64,000 nucleotides of DNA from Acetobacter thailandicus (GTDB lineage: Bacteria; Pseudomonadota; Alphaproteobacteria; Acetobacterales; Acetobacteraceae): positions 434,001 to 498,000 of the forward strand of contig NZ_WOSV01000002.1 in NCBI RefSeq assembly GCF_011516655.1, read 5' to 3'. The notes beneath the pieces were generated by a model. That model saw only the letters and a program-made list of their open reading frames with translations. It was not told where the DNA came from and searched no databases. The translations under genes were made by a program, and so were the position numbers. Of the stretch, positions 26,754 through 35,487 are shown one piece after another. Each line of letters starts with the position of its first letter. The first letter of the stretch is position 1.

Positions 26754-27853
26754 CAGCCACTCCCCCACCTCCGATGAGTCTGCTGGCTGAGCTGACCCAT
26801 CGCTGCCCGCTGCAATGCCCCTATTGCGCTAACCCGGTTGAACTTGAAACCCGCGCCCGCGAGCTGGACATAGCAACCTGGATCCGCGTGTTTGAAGAAG
26901 CCGCCGCGATGGGCGTGTTGCAGGTTCATTTTTCCGGTGGGGAGCCCATGGCCTTTCAGGGGCTGCCAGAGCTTGTGCAGGCCGCGTCACGCCTTGGGCT
27001 TTATACAAACCTGATTACCTCAGGCGTTTTACTAACCGCTGAAACGCTTAAGCCGCTATATGATGCGGGTCTGGACCACGTGCAGCTCTCTTTTCAGGAT
27101 GCTGACCCGAACGAAGCCGAGCGTATTGGTGGCATGGCCGGAGCTCAGGCAAAAAAACTTGAAGCCGCACGCCTGGTCACTGAGGCAGGCCTGCCTCTTA
27201 CTCTTAACTTTGTTATTCACCGGCAAAACATCAGCAATGTCCCTGCTATGCTGAACATGGCCGAACAGCTCAAAGCCCGCCGCGTTGAAATTGCTCACAC
27301 ACAATATTATGGCTGGGGCCTGAAAAACCGCGATGCCCTGCTTCCCTCCCGTGCACAGCTTGAAGAAACTGAAGAGGCTGTCGCACAGGCGCGCCTGCGT
27401 TTTGGCTCACGCATTACCGTTGATTTTGTAACCCCTGATTATTATGCCGACCAGCCCAAACCCTGCATGGGCGGATGGGGACAGAAGTTTATCAATATCT
27501 CACCCGCGGGTGCCGTTCTGCCATGTCACGCTGCTGAAAGTATTCCCGGGCTGACTTTTCCTTCAGTCAAAGATTCTTCACTCGAAGAGATCTGGTATCG
27601 TTCCCCGCTGTTCACTTTATACCGTGGCACAGACTGGATGCCCGCCCCCTGTCGCTCATGCAGTCAGAAAGAAATTGACTGGGGTGGCTGCCGCTGCCAG
27701 GCTCTGGCTCTGACCGGCAATGCAGGCAACACCGACCCTGTTTGTAAACAGGCACCCGGCCATTCGGCCATACAACAGGCCATTGCAGACAGACCTGAAA
27801 CACCTCCCCCTCTGATTTACCGGCGATATGGCAATATAAAAACTACCGGGTAA
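26750..27853 (+). CDS. pqqE: radical SAM enzyme PqqE
   Basis: Forms the Glu-Tyr crosslink in PqqA. Radical SAM cysteines 19, 23 and 26 (HRCPLQCPYC) bind the first 4Fe-4S cluster. The C-terminal SPASM region carries the auxiliary-cluster cysteines: CMGGWG, LPCHAA, PCRSCSQKE, GGCRCQA and DPVC. The 367-residue length fits. Last gene of the run: pqqF is not present here, so PqqA cleavage must be done by a protease encoded elsewhere. Confidence 0.97.
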   Translation: MTATPPPPMSLLAELTHRCPLQCPYCANPVELETRARELDIATWIRVFEEAAAMGVLQVHFSGGEPMAFQGLPELVQAASRLGLYTNLITSGVLLTAETLKPLYDAGLDHVQLSFQDADPNEAERIGGMAGAQAKKLEAARLVTEAGLPLTLNFVIHRQNISNVPAMLNMAEQLKARRVEIAHTQYYGWGLKNRDALLPSRAQLEETEEAVAQARLRFGSRITVDFVTPDYYADQPKPCMGGWGQKFINISPAGAVLPCHAAESIPGLTFPSVKDSSLEEIWYRSPLFTLYRGTDWMPAPCRSCSQKEIDWGGCRCQALALTGNAGNTDPVCKQAPGHSAIQQAIADRPETPPPLIYRRYGNIKTTG

Positions 27854-27871
27854 TAAAGTCTGTATTACCCG
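27847..27871 (+). terminator. stem-loop at the end of pqqE
   Basis: CGGGTAATA (27847-27855) pairs exactly with TATTACCCG (27863-27871) across a 7-base loop. The pqqE stop codon lies in the first arm. No T-run follows, so it may protect the 3' end or act with Rho rather than as a simple intrinsic terminator. Confidence 0.45.
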
Positions 27872-28158
27872 CCCTGCCTGAGCACAAAATACGAACACCT
27901 TAATTAATAATAAATAATTTTTAATAAAAATTTGATATATCAACAAAACTCTTCTCTGTTTTGTCATGAACAATATTTTCACATGCTGTAAAATGTAACT
28001 AAAAAATAAAAAAATTCCCTTTATATATACATAATATTATCTCAATATCTTCCCCGCACGCTCAGTGTTATGTTAAGAATAAAATAGCGTATGAGTAATA
28101 TGTGGCCTCTGACTTTCATTGTGACAGCCATGCCAGCCTGTAAGCGGAAAGATTCGAG
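27854..28158. other. AT-rich intergenic region before the lipoprotein gene
   Basis: About 305 bases, very A/T-rich from 27900 to 28090, in contrast to the surrounding genes. It contains the pqqE hairpin and presumably the promoter of the lipoprotein/decarboxylase cluster. GGAAAG about nine bases before 28159 is the ribosome-binding site. I see no coding frame or recognisable RNA. Confidence 0.45.
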
Positions 28159-29256
28159 ATGAGATGCATTAAGAAAATAGCACTATGCAGCAGTATTCTT
28201 TTTCTGAGCGGGTGCTATAATCTGGGCTCTCACAGGCTCGGCAGAGATGTTGAGCAATATTCAGATTCGATGATTGAATCGAACAAACAACAAACTCTGC
28301 TCAACCTCGTACGCCTGCGCTACGCTGACGCCCCCGGCATGCTGAATACAACGCAGGTTATCTCAGGCTATCAGCTACAGCAAAGCTCGTTCCTGGGGGT
28401 TGCCTCTGATACTTTCCCCATCCGGCCTAATGGCGGAATAGCAGGACAGTTTCAGGAAACACCAACTTTCACCTTCCAGCCTGTTACGGGTGATGCCTAC
28501 GCATACAGCTTCCTTCGCCCGCTTCCCCCTGCAACCCTGCTCCCGCTGGCTATGGGCGGGCTGCCCATTGATATTCTGCTGCGTCTGTCAGTTCAGTCTG
28601 TCAATATGATGAGCAATAACAGGCCATTTTCTAAAAATTCTGATGACCTGACAGCGGCAGCTAATACACAGACCACCGAGTTCCTTGAGCTGATTCACGA
28701 CCTTCGTGTGCTACAGGCAGCCGGGCTGCTCAGTATTCAGCTTGAACAGGATAAAGCATCCGCCACTGACAAAACACCACCTCACAGCCGCGTTTACCTC
28801 AGCCTCACTGCAACAGATGACGCCCATCTGCTGGCGATCGAGCAAAAGGTAAAAAAGCTTCTCCATTTCTCCTCCCGCTCTTCCCGCGTCGAGATTGTTT
28901 ATGGTGTGGGAGAGGCTCAGCCCGGTGAGGTCAGACTGCTAACCCGCAGCATGCTCAGCATCCTGGGGCAGGTTGCCTATCAGATCCAGATTCCCGATGA
29001 CGAGATCTCTTCAGGCAGCACACGCAGAAATAATACTTCACAGAATGAAGAGGACCAATCTCTTATTAAAGTTTACTCATCGCACAAACGACCACATCAT
29101 GACTTCGTCTCTGTGCATTATGACGACTATTACTACTGGATTGATAAAAGAGACTTTGACAGCAAACTGGCATTTACCATGATGCAAATGCTGTCTGAGC
29201 TTTCCAAAACAACTCAGAACCCGGGTTCTGTCGTCACTATTCCGGTCAACAGATAG
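28159..29256 (+). CDS. lipoprotein of unknown function next to the decarboxylase
   Basis: 365 residues. Signal peptide 1-18 ends in the lipobox LSGC, so the mature protein starts at Cys19 as an envelope lipoprotein. A conserved-looking block follows: a helix around NKQQTLLNLVRLRYADAPGML, then a Gly/Pro-rich segment with FTFQPVTGDAY, then a helix-strand region where LHDLRVLQAAGLLSI-type sequence suggests a compact domain. The C-terminus is rich in Tyr, His and Asp (VHYDDYYYWIDKRDF). I do not recognise a named family. It lies 84 bases before the decarboxylase on the same strand, so envelope support of that system is possible but unproven. Confidence 0.75.
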   Translation: MRCIKKIALCSSILFLSGCYNLGSHRLGRDVEQYSDSMIESNKQQTLLNLVRLRYADAPGMLNTTQVISGYQLQQSSFLGVASDTFPIRPNGGIAGQFQETPTFTFQPVTGDAYAYSFLRPLPPATLLPLAMGGLPIDILLRLSVQSVNMMSNNRPFSKNSDDLTAAANTQTTEFLELIHDLRVLQAAGLLSIQLEQDKASATDKTPPHSRVYLSLTATDDAHLLAIEQKVKKLLHFSSRSSRVEIVYGVGEAQPGEVRLLTRSMLSILGQVAYQIQIPDDEISSGSTRRNNTSQNEEDQSLIKVYSSHKRPHHDFVSVHYDDYYYWIDKRDFDSKLAFTMMQMLSELSKTTQNPGSVVTIPVNR

Positions 29257-29270
29257 CCTTTTCTAAACAG

Positions 29271-29317
29271 CCCTGGCAGAACGTAATGCCGTAACTCTGC
29301 AGGGTCAGCTCTTTTTT
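29271..29317 (+). terminator. attenuator-like hairpin between lipoprotein and decarboxylase genes
   Basis: CCCTG-G-CAGA (29271-29280) pairs with TCTG-CAGGG (29296-29304) with one bulge. A run of six T (29312-29317) follows seven bases later. AAGGA for the decarboxylase start comes right after. It could lower read-through from the lipoprotein gene. Confidence 0.4.
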
Positions 29318-29340
29318 GCGGCTGAATAAGGATCGTTCTC

Positions 29341-32067
29341 ATGACATCGAACTCTGCCTCTGATCATTCTCTGATCAGCACATCACTGGCAACGCCAGCT
29401 CTGCGCTCTGACAACTGGCTGAATGTTCTGTACCTTGCACGGAACTGGGCTGAAGCCTCTTCAAAAACAGACAGCATTAAAAAAGATCTGAGTGCTGCCC
29501 TGACAAAACTTGAAGAAATTGACCTGTTCTTTGCCTATCCTGGCACAGCCCTGCTGGCCCGCCTGAAACAATGGCTGGAGGAAGATGATGCCAAGGCATT
29601 CCTGCGCCTGGCACAGCGTATTTCGACAACCATCGTGTCACAGAAATACCACCGCGATGTCAGCGCATGGAACCTTGAAGAGCTTGAGGATGAACCCGTT
29701 AACCGCCTGCCTCAGGCCCTGACGCATATTAAGAACAAACCTTATTTTGAAGTTCTGAGCGTGGTACCTCATGCACAGTCACGCTGGCAGCATATTCAGG
29801 AAGAAGCACGTGGTGTGCGCCGCCCTGAAGACGAGTTTATTTATCAGACAGTCATTGTGGGTAACGCCCCTGATGCTCTGACAGCTATTCTGATTAACCC
29901 TGATATCAGCGCCGTTGTTCTTTACGAAGGGTTTGCTGCTCATGCTGCAAACGAAAACCCGCTGCTTGATGTGTTCAACACCGTTATTGACCTCTCCGCC
30001 TCTGACGATGAAATTCTGACACTGCGCCTTGCTCAGGCCATTAAAAAAATTCGCCCTGAGCTTGATATCTACCTGCTGAGTGACAGAAATATTGAAGCGC
30101 TGGCCGGTAAACCGGAATGCCATTTTATCAACCGCATCTTCTATCAGATGGAAGAGCCGCTTGAGCTGCATCTTTCCATTCTTGAAGGTATCCGCAACCG
30201 TTATAAAACGCCTTTCTTTGATAATCTGAAACGGTATGCACAGCGGCCAATAGCCACATTCCATGCTTTGCCGATTGCCCGGGGTAAGTCTGTCTTTACC
30301 TCCAACTGGATCAGTGACATGGGCGAGTTTTATGGCCCTAACCTCTTCCTGGCAGAAAGCTCAGCCACAACCGGCGGGCTCGACAGCCTGCTCGAACCCA
30401 CAGGTAACATCAAAGAAGCTCAGGCCCTGGCCGCAAAAGCCTTTGGTGCCGATCACTCTTTCTTTGTCACGAATGGCACCTCGACCAGTAACAAGATGGT
30501 CCTTCAGGCTCTTCTTGCCCCGGGCGATATCGTTATTCTCGACCGCAACTGTCACAAATCACACCATTATGGCTGTGTGCTGGCAGGGGCTCAGCCTTAC
30601 TATGTTGAGGCCTTCCCCCTGGCACAATACTCTATGTATGGCGCTGTGCCTCTGCGCACCATCAAGACAGCCTTGCTTAAACTCAAAGCACAGGGCGAGC
30701 TCGACCGTGTTAAGATGGTTGATCTGACCAACTGCACTTTCGATGGCCATGTGTATGACACCCGCCGGGTCATGGAAGAATGTCTGGCTATTAAACCCGA
30801 CCTCGTCTTCCTGTGGGATGAAGCCTGGTTTGGTTTTGCACACTGGTCACCGCTGCTGCGCCAGCGCACAGCTATGGGTGCTGCCGCTGTCCTGACCGAA
30901 AGCCTCAAACAACCAGCCGCCCTGAAAGCATGGGAAGACCAGCAGAAAAAACTGGGGAACGCACCAGATGATAAAACCCTGCTGAACACCCGCCTGGTGC
31001 CAGACCCGCGGGCTGTGCGTCTGCGCGTGTATCAGACAAACTCTGTGCATAAATCTATGTCTGCACTGCGTCAGGGTTCGATCGTTCTGGTCAGGGATGT
31101 TGACTTCGAACATGTCGAGGCTCAGTTCCACGAGGCCGTGTTCACCCATGCCTCAACCAGCCCGAACCTTCAGATCATTGCCTCACTCGATGTGGCCCGC
31201 CGCCAGATGCAGCTGGAAGGATATGGCCTGGTCAGCAACGCTGTGCAGATTTCGCTTGAAATCAGAAAGCAGGTTAACAGCCACCCCGTCATCTCCAGAT
31301 ATTTCAAGGTGCTCGACAGCTCTGAGATGATTCCTTCTGCTTACCGTCCTTCAGGCATTACCTGCTACAACAGCCATGATATCAGCTGGGACAAAGCAGC
31401 GCAGGCCATTAAAGAAGACGAGTTTATGCTTGATCCGACCCGTATGACACTCTTCTGTGGTCATGCCGGGTTTGACGGCACCACTTTCAAAAATATTCTG
31501 GCTGATAAATTTAACATTCAGCTTAACAAAACATCGCGTAACAGCGTTCTTCTTCAGTCCAATATCAACAATACACGCAGTGACATAGCGCTGCTCATTC
31601 GTGTTCTGGTTGAAATTGCTCTTGATCTCGATAACAAAATTACCGAGAACGCCAACGACTATAAAAAAGCTTTCAGACTGAAAGTGCGTGAACTGGTTGA
31701 AGACCTGCCAGAACTGCCTGATTTCAGCCGCTTTGATGATCGTTACCGCGAAAAACCTAAAGCTGACACCCTGCATGGCGACATCCGCCGCGCGTTCTAT
31801 GATGCCTATAAAGAGAGCGAGTGCGAATACATTCCGCTTGATGACCCCGAAATTGATAAACGCCTTAAATCAGGGCCTGTGCTGGTTTCAGCCAACTTTG
31901 TTATTCCCTACCCTCCTGGCTTCCCCATCATGGTGCCCGGGCAGGTCATTACTCAGGGCATTGTTGATTTTATGCGTAAGCTTGATGTCAAAGAAATTCA
32001 TGGCTTCAACAAAAACCTGGGCCTGAAACTGCTTAAACGCACAGCAGGCAAAGACAAAAAGAAATAA
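29341..32067 (+). CDS. Orn/Lys/Arg-family PLP decarboxylase, extended form
   Basis: A fold-type I, PLP-dependent basic amino-acid decarboxylase homologue. N-terminal residues 150-280 look like the response-regulator-like wing domain. The PLP domain has FVTNGTSTSNKMV (phosphate binding), DRNCHKSHHYG, the pyridine-binding Asp493 in LWDEAW, and the Schiff-base Lys571 in TNSVHKSMSALRQGS. The C-terminal domain ends near 890 with PYPPGFPIMVPGQ. At 908 residues it is about 150-200 longer than AdiA, CadA or SpeC/F; the surplus lies mainly at the N-terminus. Substrate not decided by the sequence. CO2 release consumes a cytoplasmic proton, so with the antiporter downstream an acid-resistance role is likely. 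Confidence 0.88.
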   Translation: MTSNSASDHSLISTSLATPALRSDNWLNVLYLARNWAEASSKTDSIKKDLSAALTKLEEIDLFFAYPGTALLARLKQWLEEDDAKAFLRLAQRISTTIVSQKYHRDVSAWNLEELEDEPVNRLPQALTHIKNKPYFEVLSVVPHAQSRWQHIQEEARGVRRPEDEFIYQTVIVGNAPDALTAILINPDISAVVLYEGFAAHAANENPLLDVFNTVIDLSASDDEILTLRLAQAIKKIRPELDIYLLSDRNIEALAGKPECHFINRIFYQMEEPLELHLSILEGIRNRYKTPFFDNLKRYAQRPIATFHALPIARGKSVFTSNWISDMGEFYGPNLFLAESSATTGGLDSLLEPTGNIKEAQALAAKAFGADHSFFVTNGTSTSNKMVLQALLAPGDIVILDRNCHKSHHYGCVLAGAQPYYVEAFPLAQYSMYGAVPLRTIKTALLKLKAQGELDRVKMVDLTNCTFDGHVYDTRRVMEECLAIKPDLVFLWDEAWFGFAHWSPLLRQRTAMGAAAVLTESLKQPAALKAWEDQQKKLGNAPDDKTLLNTRLVPDPRAVRLRVYQTNSVHKSMSALRQGSIVLVRDVDFEHVEAQFHEAVFTHASTSPNLQIIASLDVARRQMQLEGYGLVSNAVQISLEIRKQVNSHPVISRYFKVLDSSEMIPSAYRPSGITCYNSHDISWDKAAQAIKEDEFMLDPTRMTLFCGHAGFDGTTFKNILADKFNIQLNKTSRNSVLLQSNINNTRSDIALLIRVLVEIALDLDNKITENANDYKKAFRLKVRELVEDLPELPDFSRFDDRYREKPKADTLHGDIRRAFYDAYKESECEYIPLDDPEIDKRLKSGPVLVSANFVIPYPPGFPIMVPGQVITQGIVDFMRKLDVKEIHGFNKNLGLKLLKRTAGKDKKK

Positions 32068-32082
32068 AATTCATGCGCTGGC

Positions 32083-32121
32083 TATACCTCCCCCGGATAA
32101 CACCGGGGGAGGTATATTTTT
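32083..32121 (+). terminator. strong intrinsic terminator between decarboxylase and antiporter genes
   Basis: A perfect 14-base-pair stem (32083-32096 with 32103-32116) with a 6-base loop, followed by TTTTTG. It lies 16 bases after the decarboxylase stop and 50 bases before the antiporter start, so the antiporter needs read-through or a separate promoter. Confidence 0.8.
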
Positions 32122-32168
32122 GTGCTCCTCAACGCAGGCCATCTTACAGGTAAAAGGAGAGCCTACAG

Positions 32169-33857
32169 ATGATCTTACACTGGATTGCTGAAACGCTTCG
32201 TTCAGCTCCGGAGCTGGCAATTTTTCTGACACTTGCTATCGGGTTTTGGGTAGGTTCACTCAAATTTTCAAGTTTCAGCCTGGGTGCTGTTACGGGCACT
32301 CTGCTCGTTGGTGTTCTGATCGGTCAGCTCGGCATTACCATTTCCCCTCAGGTAAAATCTGTTTTCTTCATTCTGTTTTTGTTTGCTGTCGGGTTCGGTG
32401 TGGGGCCACAGTTTGTCAGAGGCATTGCCAATGACGGCCTGCCTCAGGCTTTGTTTGCTGTCGTTATTTCTCTGCTGTGCCTGGGCTCTGTCTATCTGGC
32501 AGCCGTAATGTCAGGCTATGGCCCTGGCATGGCCGAAGGCCTGCTTGCCGGGTCACAGACCATCTCAGCTTCGATCGGTCTTGCGACAGATGCCATAAAC
32601 CGTACAAACCTGTCTCCTGAGCATATTCAGTCAGAGCTTAATGCCATTCCGGTTGCCTATGCCGTGACCTACCTGTTTGGCACTGTAGGCACCGGCTGGA
32701 TGCTGGCTTTTCTTGGCCCGAAGCTGCTCGGCATCAACCTGACGCAGGAATGTCAGCGTTATGAACGCGAAATGAGCATTAAGCCTGATGATGATCATGC
32801 TGAGACCGCCTGGCACGAATATATTGTACGTGCCTACAAGCTGGAAACAGCAGGGCTTATTGCAGGCAAAACCGTAGCTGAGGCTGAGCAGGAGAGTGAA
32901 GAACGTCTCTTTCTTGAAAACCTTCGCCGTAACGGCAAAATCATCACGTTTGATAATAACACCGTTTTACAGCAGGGTGATATTGTTGCCGTCTCCGGCT
33001 CTCATGAGGCTCTGGTCTACTGGTCAAACCACGCTGAAGAAGTGGCTGACCGCGAGCTGATTGATATACCGGTTGAAACCGTCAATGTCATTGTTACCAG
33101 CAAACAGATTAACAGCAGCAAGCTTATTGACCTGGCACGCGCACCATATGCCCACGGTATTTATATTAACTCGATCCGCCGTGGCTCTATGAGCGTTGAA
33201 ATCCCTGCTCTGCCTCAGACCGTTATTAACCGCGGAGATATTATCTCCGTGACAGGCACACGCCGTAATGTCGATACGCTGATTAATGCTGTTGGCTATG
33301 CTGACCGCCCGACCAACGTCACAAGCATGGTCATGGTGGGGGCTGGCATTTTTGTCGGCGGCCTGCTTGGTTCCATAGTCCTGCCCGTTGCTGGTATCCC
33401 CATCACGCTCTCAGCCTCAGGCGGTGCACTGATTGCCGGCCTTATTCTGGGATGGCTGCGCAGTGTTACACCTAAACTGGGTAACATTCCCGCTGCTTCT
33501 GTCTGGTTTATGAACACGGTCGGGCTCAACATTTTTATTGCTGTTGTGGGCATTTCTGCTGGCCCAACCTTCATCACAGGATTAAAGGAAGCAGGCCTGA
33601 GTGTCTTTTTCTGGGGTGTTTTTGCCACAGCCTTTCCGATGCTTCTGGCACCACTCATTGGCAAATATATTTTCCGCTTTGACCCGGCCATCAACCTTGG
33701 CTGCTGTGGTGGTGCACGTACCAGTACGGCCTCTGTTGCGATGATTGCTGACGTCGCTAAAAGTAATGTGCCAATGCTTGGCTATACTGTGCCTTATGCT
33801 GTCAGCAACACATTACTGACGATGTGGGGGCTTGTGATTGTACTCCTGCTGACGTAG
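32169..33857 (+). CDS. AspT-family (AAEx) amino-acid antiporter
   Basis: A 562-residue inner-membrane exchanger. Five or six N-terminal transmembrane helices (10-180) are followed by a large cytoplasmic insert with two TrkA-C/RCK-C-like domains (about 205-375). Then come five C-terminal helices with the family's Gly-rich repeats (GAGIFVGGLLGSI, TVGLNIFIAVVGISAGP). Characterised AspT exchanges aspartate for alanine in step with a decarboxylase, generating proton-motive force. Here the partner gene is an Orn/Lys/Arg-type decarboxylase, so the exchanged pair may differ. AGGAGA stands ten bases before the ATG. Its position behind a terminator suggests separate expression control. Confidence 0.88.
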   Translation: MILHWIAETLRSAPELAIFLTLAIGFWVGSLKFSSFSLGAVTGTLLVGVLIGQLGITISPQVKSVFFILFLFAVGFGVGPQFVRGIANDGLPQALFAVVISLLCLGSVYLAAVMSGYGPGMAEGLLAGSQTISASIGLATDAINRTNLSPEHIQSELNAIPVAYAVTYLFGTVGTGWMLAFLGPKLLGINLTQECQRYEREMSIKPDDDHAETAWHEYIVRAYKLETAGLIAGKTVAEAEQESEERLFLENLRRNGKIITFDNNTVLQQGDIVAVSGSHEALVYWSNHAEEVADRELIDIPVETVNVIVTSKQINSSKLIDLARAPYAHGIYINSIRRGSMSVEIPALPQTVINRGDIISVTGTRRNVDTLINAVGYADRPTNVTSMVMVGAGIFVGGLLGSIVLPVAGIPITLSASGGALIAGLILGWLRSVTPKLGNIPAASVWFMNTVGLNIFIAVVGISAGPTFITGLKEAGLSVFFWGVFATAFPMLLAPLIGKYIFRFDPAINLGCCGGARTSTASVAMIADVAKSNVPMLGYTVPYAVSNTLLTMWGLVIVLLLT

Positions 33858-33887
33858 TAACAACACGCAAAGTATACACAAAGTTCA

Positions 33888-33917
33888 TGCCGGCAACCGT
33901 AACATTGATTGCCGGCA
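33888..33917 (+). terminator. terminator after the AspT-like gene
   Basis: TGCCGGCAA (33888-33896) pairs exactly with TTGCCGGCA (33909-33917). AAATTTATATT follows, a weak U-tract. Confidence 0.5.
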
Positions 33918-34051
33918 AAATTTATATTATGTTTTCTTACGATAAAAAAGACAATTTTTTTCTAACATAAAACAACAGGCTGTTCATATAAAATTATTAA
34001 TCTGCTTTAGAGAAATTTATTGGAATAGCCTCTGTTTTATGGTTTGATAAA

Positions 34052-34432
34052 GTGAACAAAATCAATCAGATTACTAAAATAATCTCACAAAAGGTAACTT
34101 TAAAATCCATGCTTCTGGTGCCTTTTCTTTCCCTTCTGAAAAAGAAATTTACGCACAGATATTCCTTCACGGCCAGTAATATAGCCCCTGCGCTGATACC
34201 GTTTTTTCTGAGCGGATGTGGTTTTAATGTTGCTCCCTCCTTTCCGATTGTCGGGGCTTATTTCCCGTCATGGATGCTCTGCGCCCTGATCGGGGTTTGC
34301 TCTGCCCTTTGTCTTCGTATCCTTTTTCTTCTCATTGGCATTGATGCCTGGCTCAGCTTTCGTTTGTTTACTTACGTATCGCTTGGCACCATCATCGCCC
34401 TTGTCTTCTGGCTGGTTGTTTTTGGCCCATGA
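34052..34432 (+). CDS. ytcA: YtcA-like small membrane lipoprotein
   Basis: 126 residues. The recognisable part starts near residue 45 with a hydrophobic segment ending FFLSGCG, then APSFPIVGAYFPSW, then two transmembrane helices (75-97, 104-124). This matches YtcA, a small protein encoded directly ahead of the mdtNOP efflux genes in enterobacteria. The 40-residue N-terminal part looks unlike a signal peptide, and the true start may be an internal codon. It overlaps the membrane fusion gene by four bases (ATGA), which supports the pump association. Function unknown. Confidence 0.75.
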   Translation: MNKINQITKIISQKVTLKSMLLVPFLSLLKKKFTHRYSFTASNIAPALIPFFLSGCGFNVAPSFPIVGAYFPSWMLCALIGVCSALCLRILFLLIGIDAWLSFRLFTYVSLGTIIALVFWLVVFGP

Positions 34433-35487
34433 ATACTGAATCTCCCTCGCAGAGCCCGCTAAAAAAATATACGGGTGTCTTTGTTGCTCTCATCTCCATT
34501 GCTGCAGCAACCGCTGTCACCCTGTATGTTGCCAGTCGCGATGATAACTATCCAACCAGTGACAGCGCTGCAATTGCTGCTGAAGTCGTGCATGTGGCCG
34601 CGGTTGTGGGCGGGCGCATGACAGAACTGCATGTGGTCATCAACCAGCATGTCAATAAGGGTGACCTGCTCTATGTCATTGACCCTGAGCCCTATCAGCT
34701 GGCTGTACGTCAGGCTGAAGCCAGTGTTGCCCTTTCAAAAGCCAGCCTCGCTGACCAGCAGCGTATGCTGGCTGTCAGACAGGCGCAGGCTGCCATAGCC
34801 CATGACCAGCTGAACAGAGCCGAGAAAAATAACGCACTGGCTGACCGCACGACCGCGCGCCTTGAACCTCTGGCGAAACGTGCCTTCATCCCCTGGCAGC
34901 AATATGACCAGGCCCGTGTGACACAAAATGACACCAATATTTCTGTCATTCAGGCCCGCAAGCAGTCAGAAGCATCAGACGTTGCTATTGGCAACCTTGA
35001 TACCCCGACAGCTGCTGTTGCTGTCAACGAAGCGGCACTGGCGCAGGCCCGCTATCAGCTCCGTCAGACACGTATTTACGCACCTGAAAGCGGCTATATT
35101 ACCAGCCTGACCGTTAAGGCCGGCGAGGTGCTGGCACCCTCCCAAGTATTATTTACGCTGATCGTTGATGACCAGTGGTATGCCATCGCCAACATACGCG
35201 AGCTTTACCTGCGGGCTATCAAACCGGGAGACTGTGCAACCGTTTATTCTATGATCGACCGTAGCGTACCTCTTGAAGGGCGGGTCGCAAGTATTGGCTG
35301 GGGCGTCATGTCAGGAGATGGCATCGATCTCAGCCGGTCTTTACCTTACATACCGCGCCAGATGGACTGGGTCCATGTTGCGCAGCGTTTCCCCGTTCGT
35401 ATTAAGCTTGTGAACCCACCCTCTCTACTTATTCGTATGGGGGCAACTGCCTCGGTCGAGATTCGCCATGGCTCCTCCTGTCATTAA
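34429..35487 (+). CDS. mdtN: HlyD-family membrane fusion protein (MdtN-like)
   Basis: The periplasmic adaptor of a tripartite exporter. One N-terminal transmembrane helix (15-35), a lipoyl half-motif around VGGRMTELHVVINQHVNKGD, an alpha-helical hairpin (95-190) rich in Ala/Gln, the second lipoyl half (RIYAPESGYITSLTVKAGE), then the beta-barrel domain. The 352-residue length matches MdtN. It overlaps the next gene, the FUSC subunit, by 20 bases. Co-translation with ytcA on one side and mdtO on the other supports the operon call. Confidence 0.88.
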   Translation: MNTESPSQSPLKKYTGVFVALISIAAATAVTLYVASRDDNYPTSDSAAIAAEVVHVAAVVGGRMTELHVVINQHVNKGDLLYVIDPEPYQLAVRQAEASVALSKASLADQQRMLAVRQAQAAIAHDQLNRAEKNNALADRTTARLEPLAKRAFIPWQQYDQARVTQNDTNISVIQARKQSEASDVAIGNLDTPTAAVAVNEAALAQARYQLRQTRIYAPESGYITSLTVKAGEVLAPSQVLFTLIVDDQWYAIANIRELYLRAIKPGDCATVYSMIDRSVPLEGRVASIGWGVMSGDGIDLSRSLPYIPRQMDWVHVAQRFPVRIKLVNPPSLLIRMGATASVEIRHGSSCH

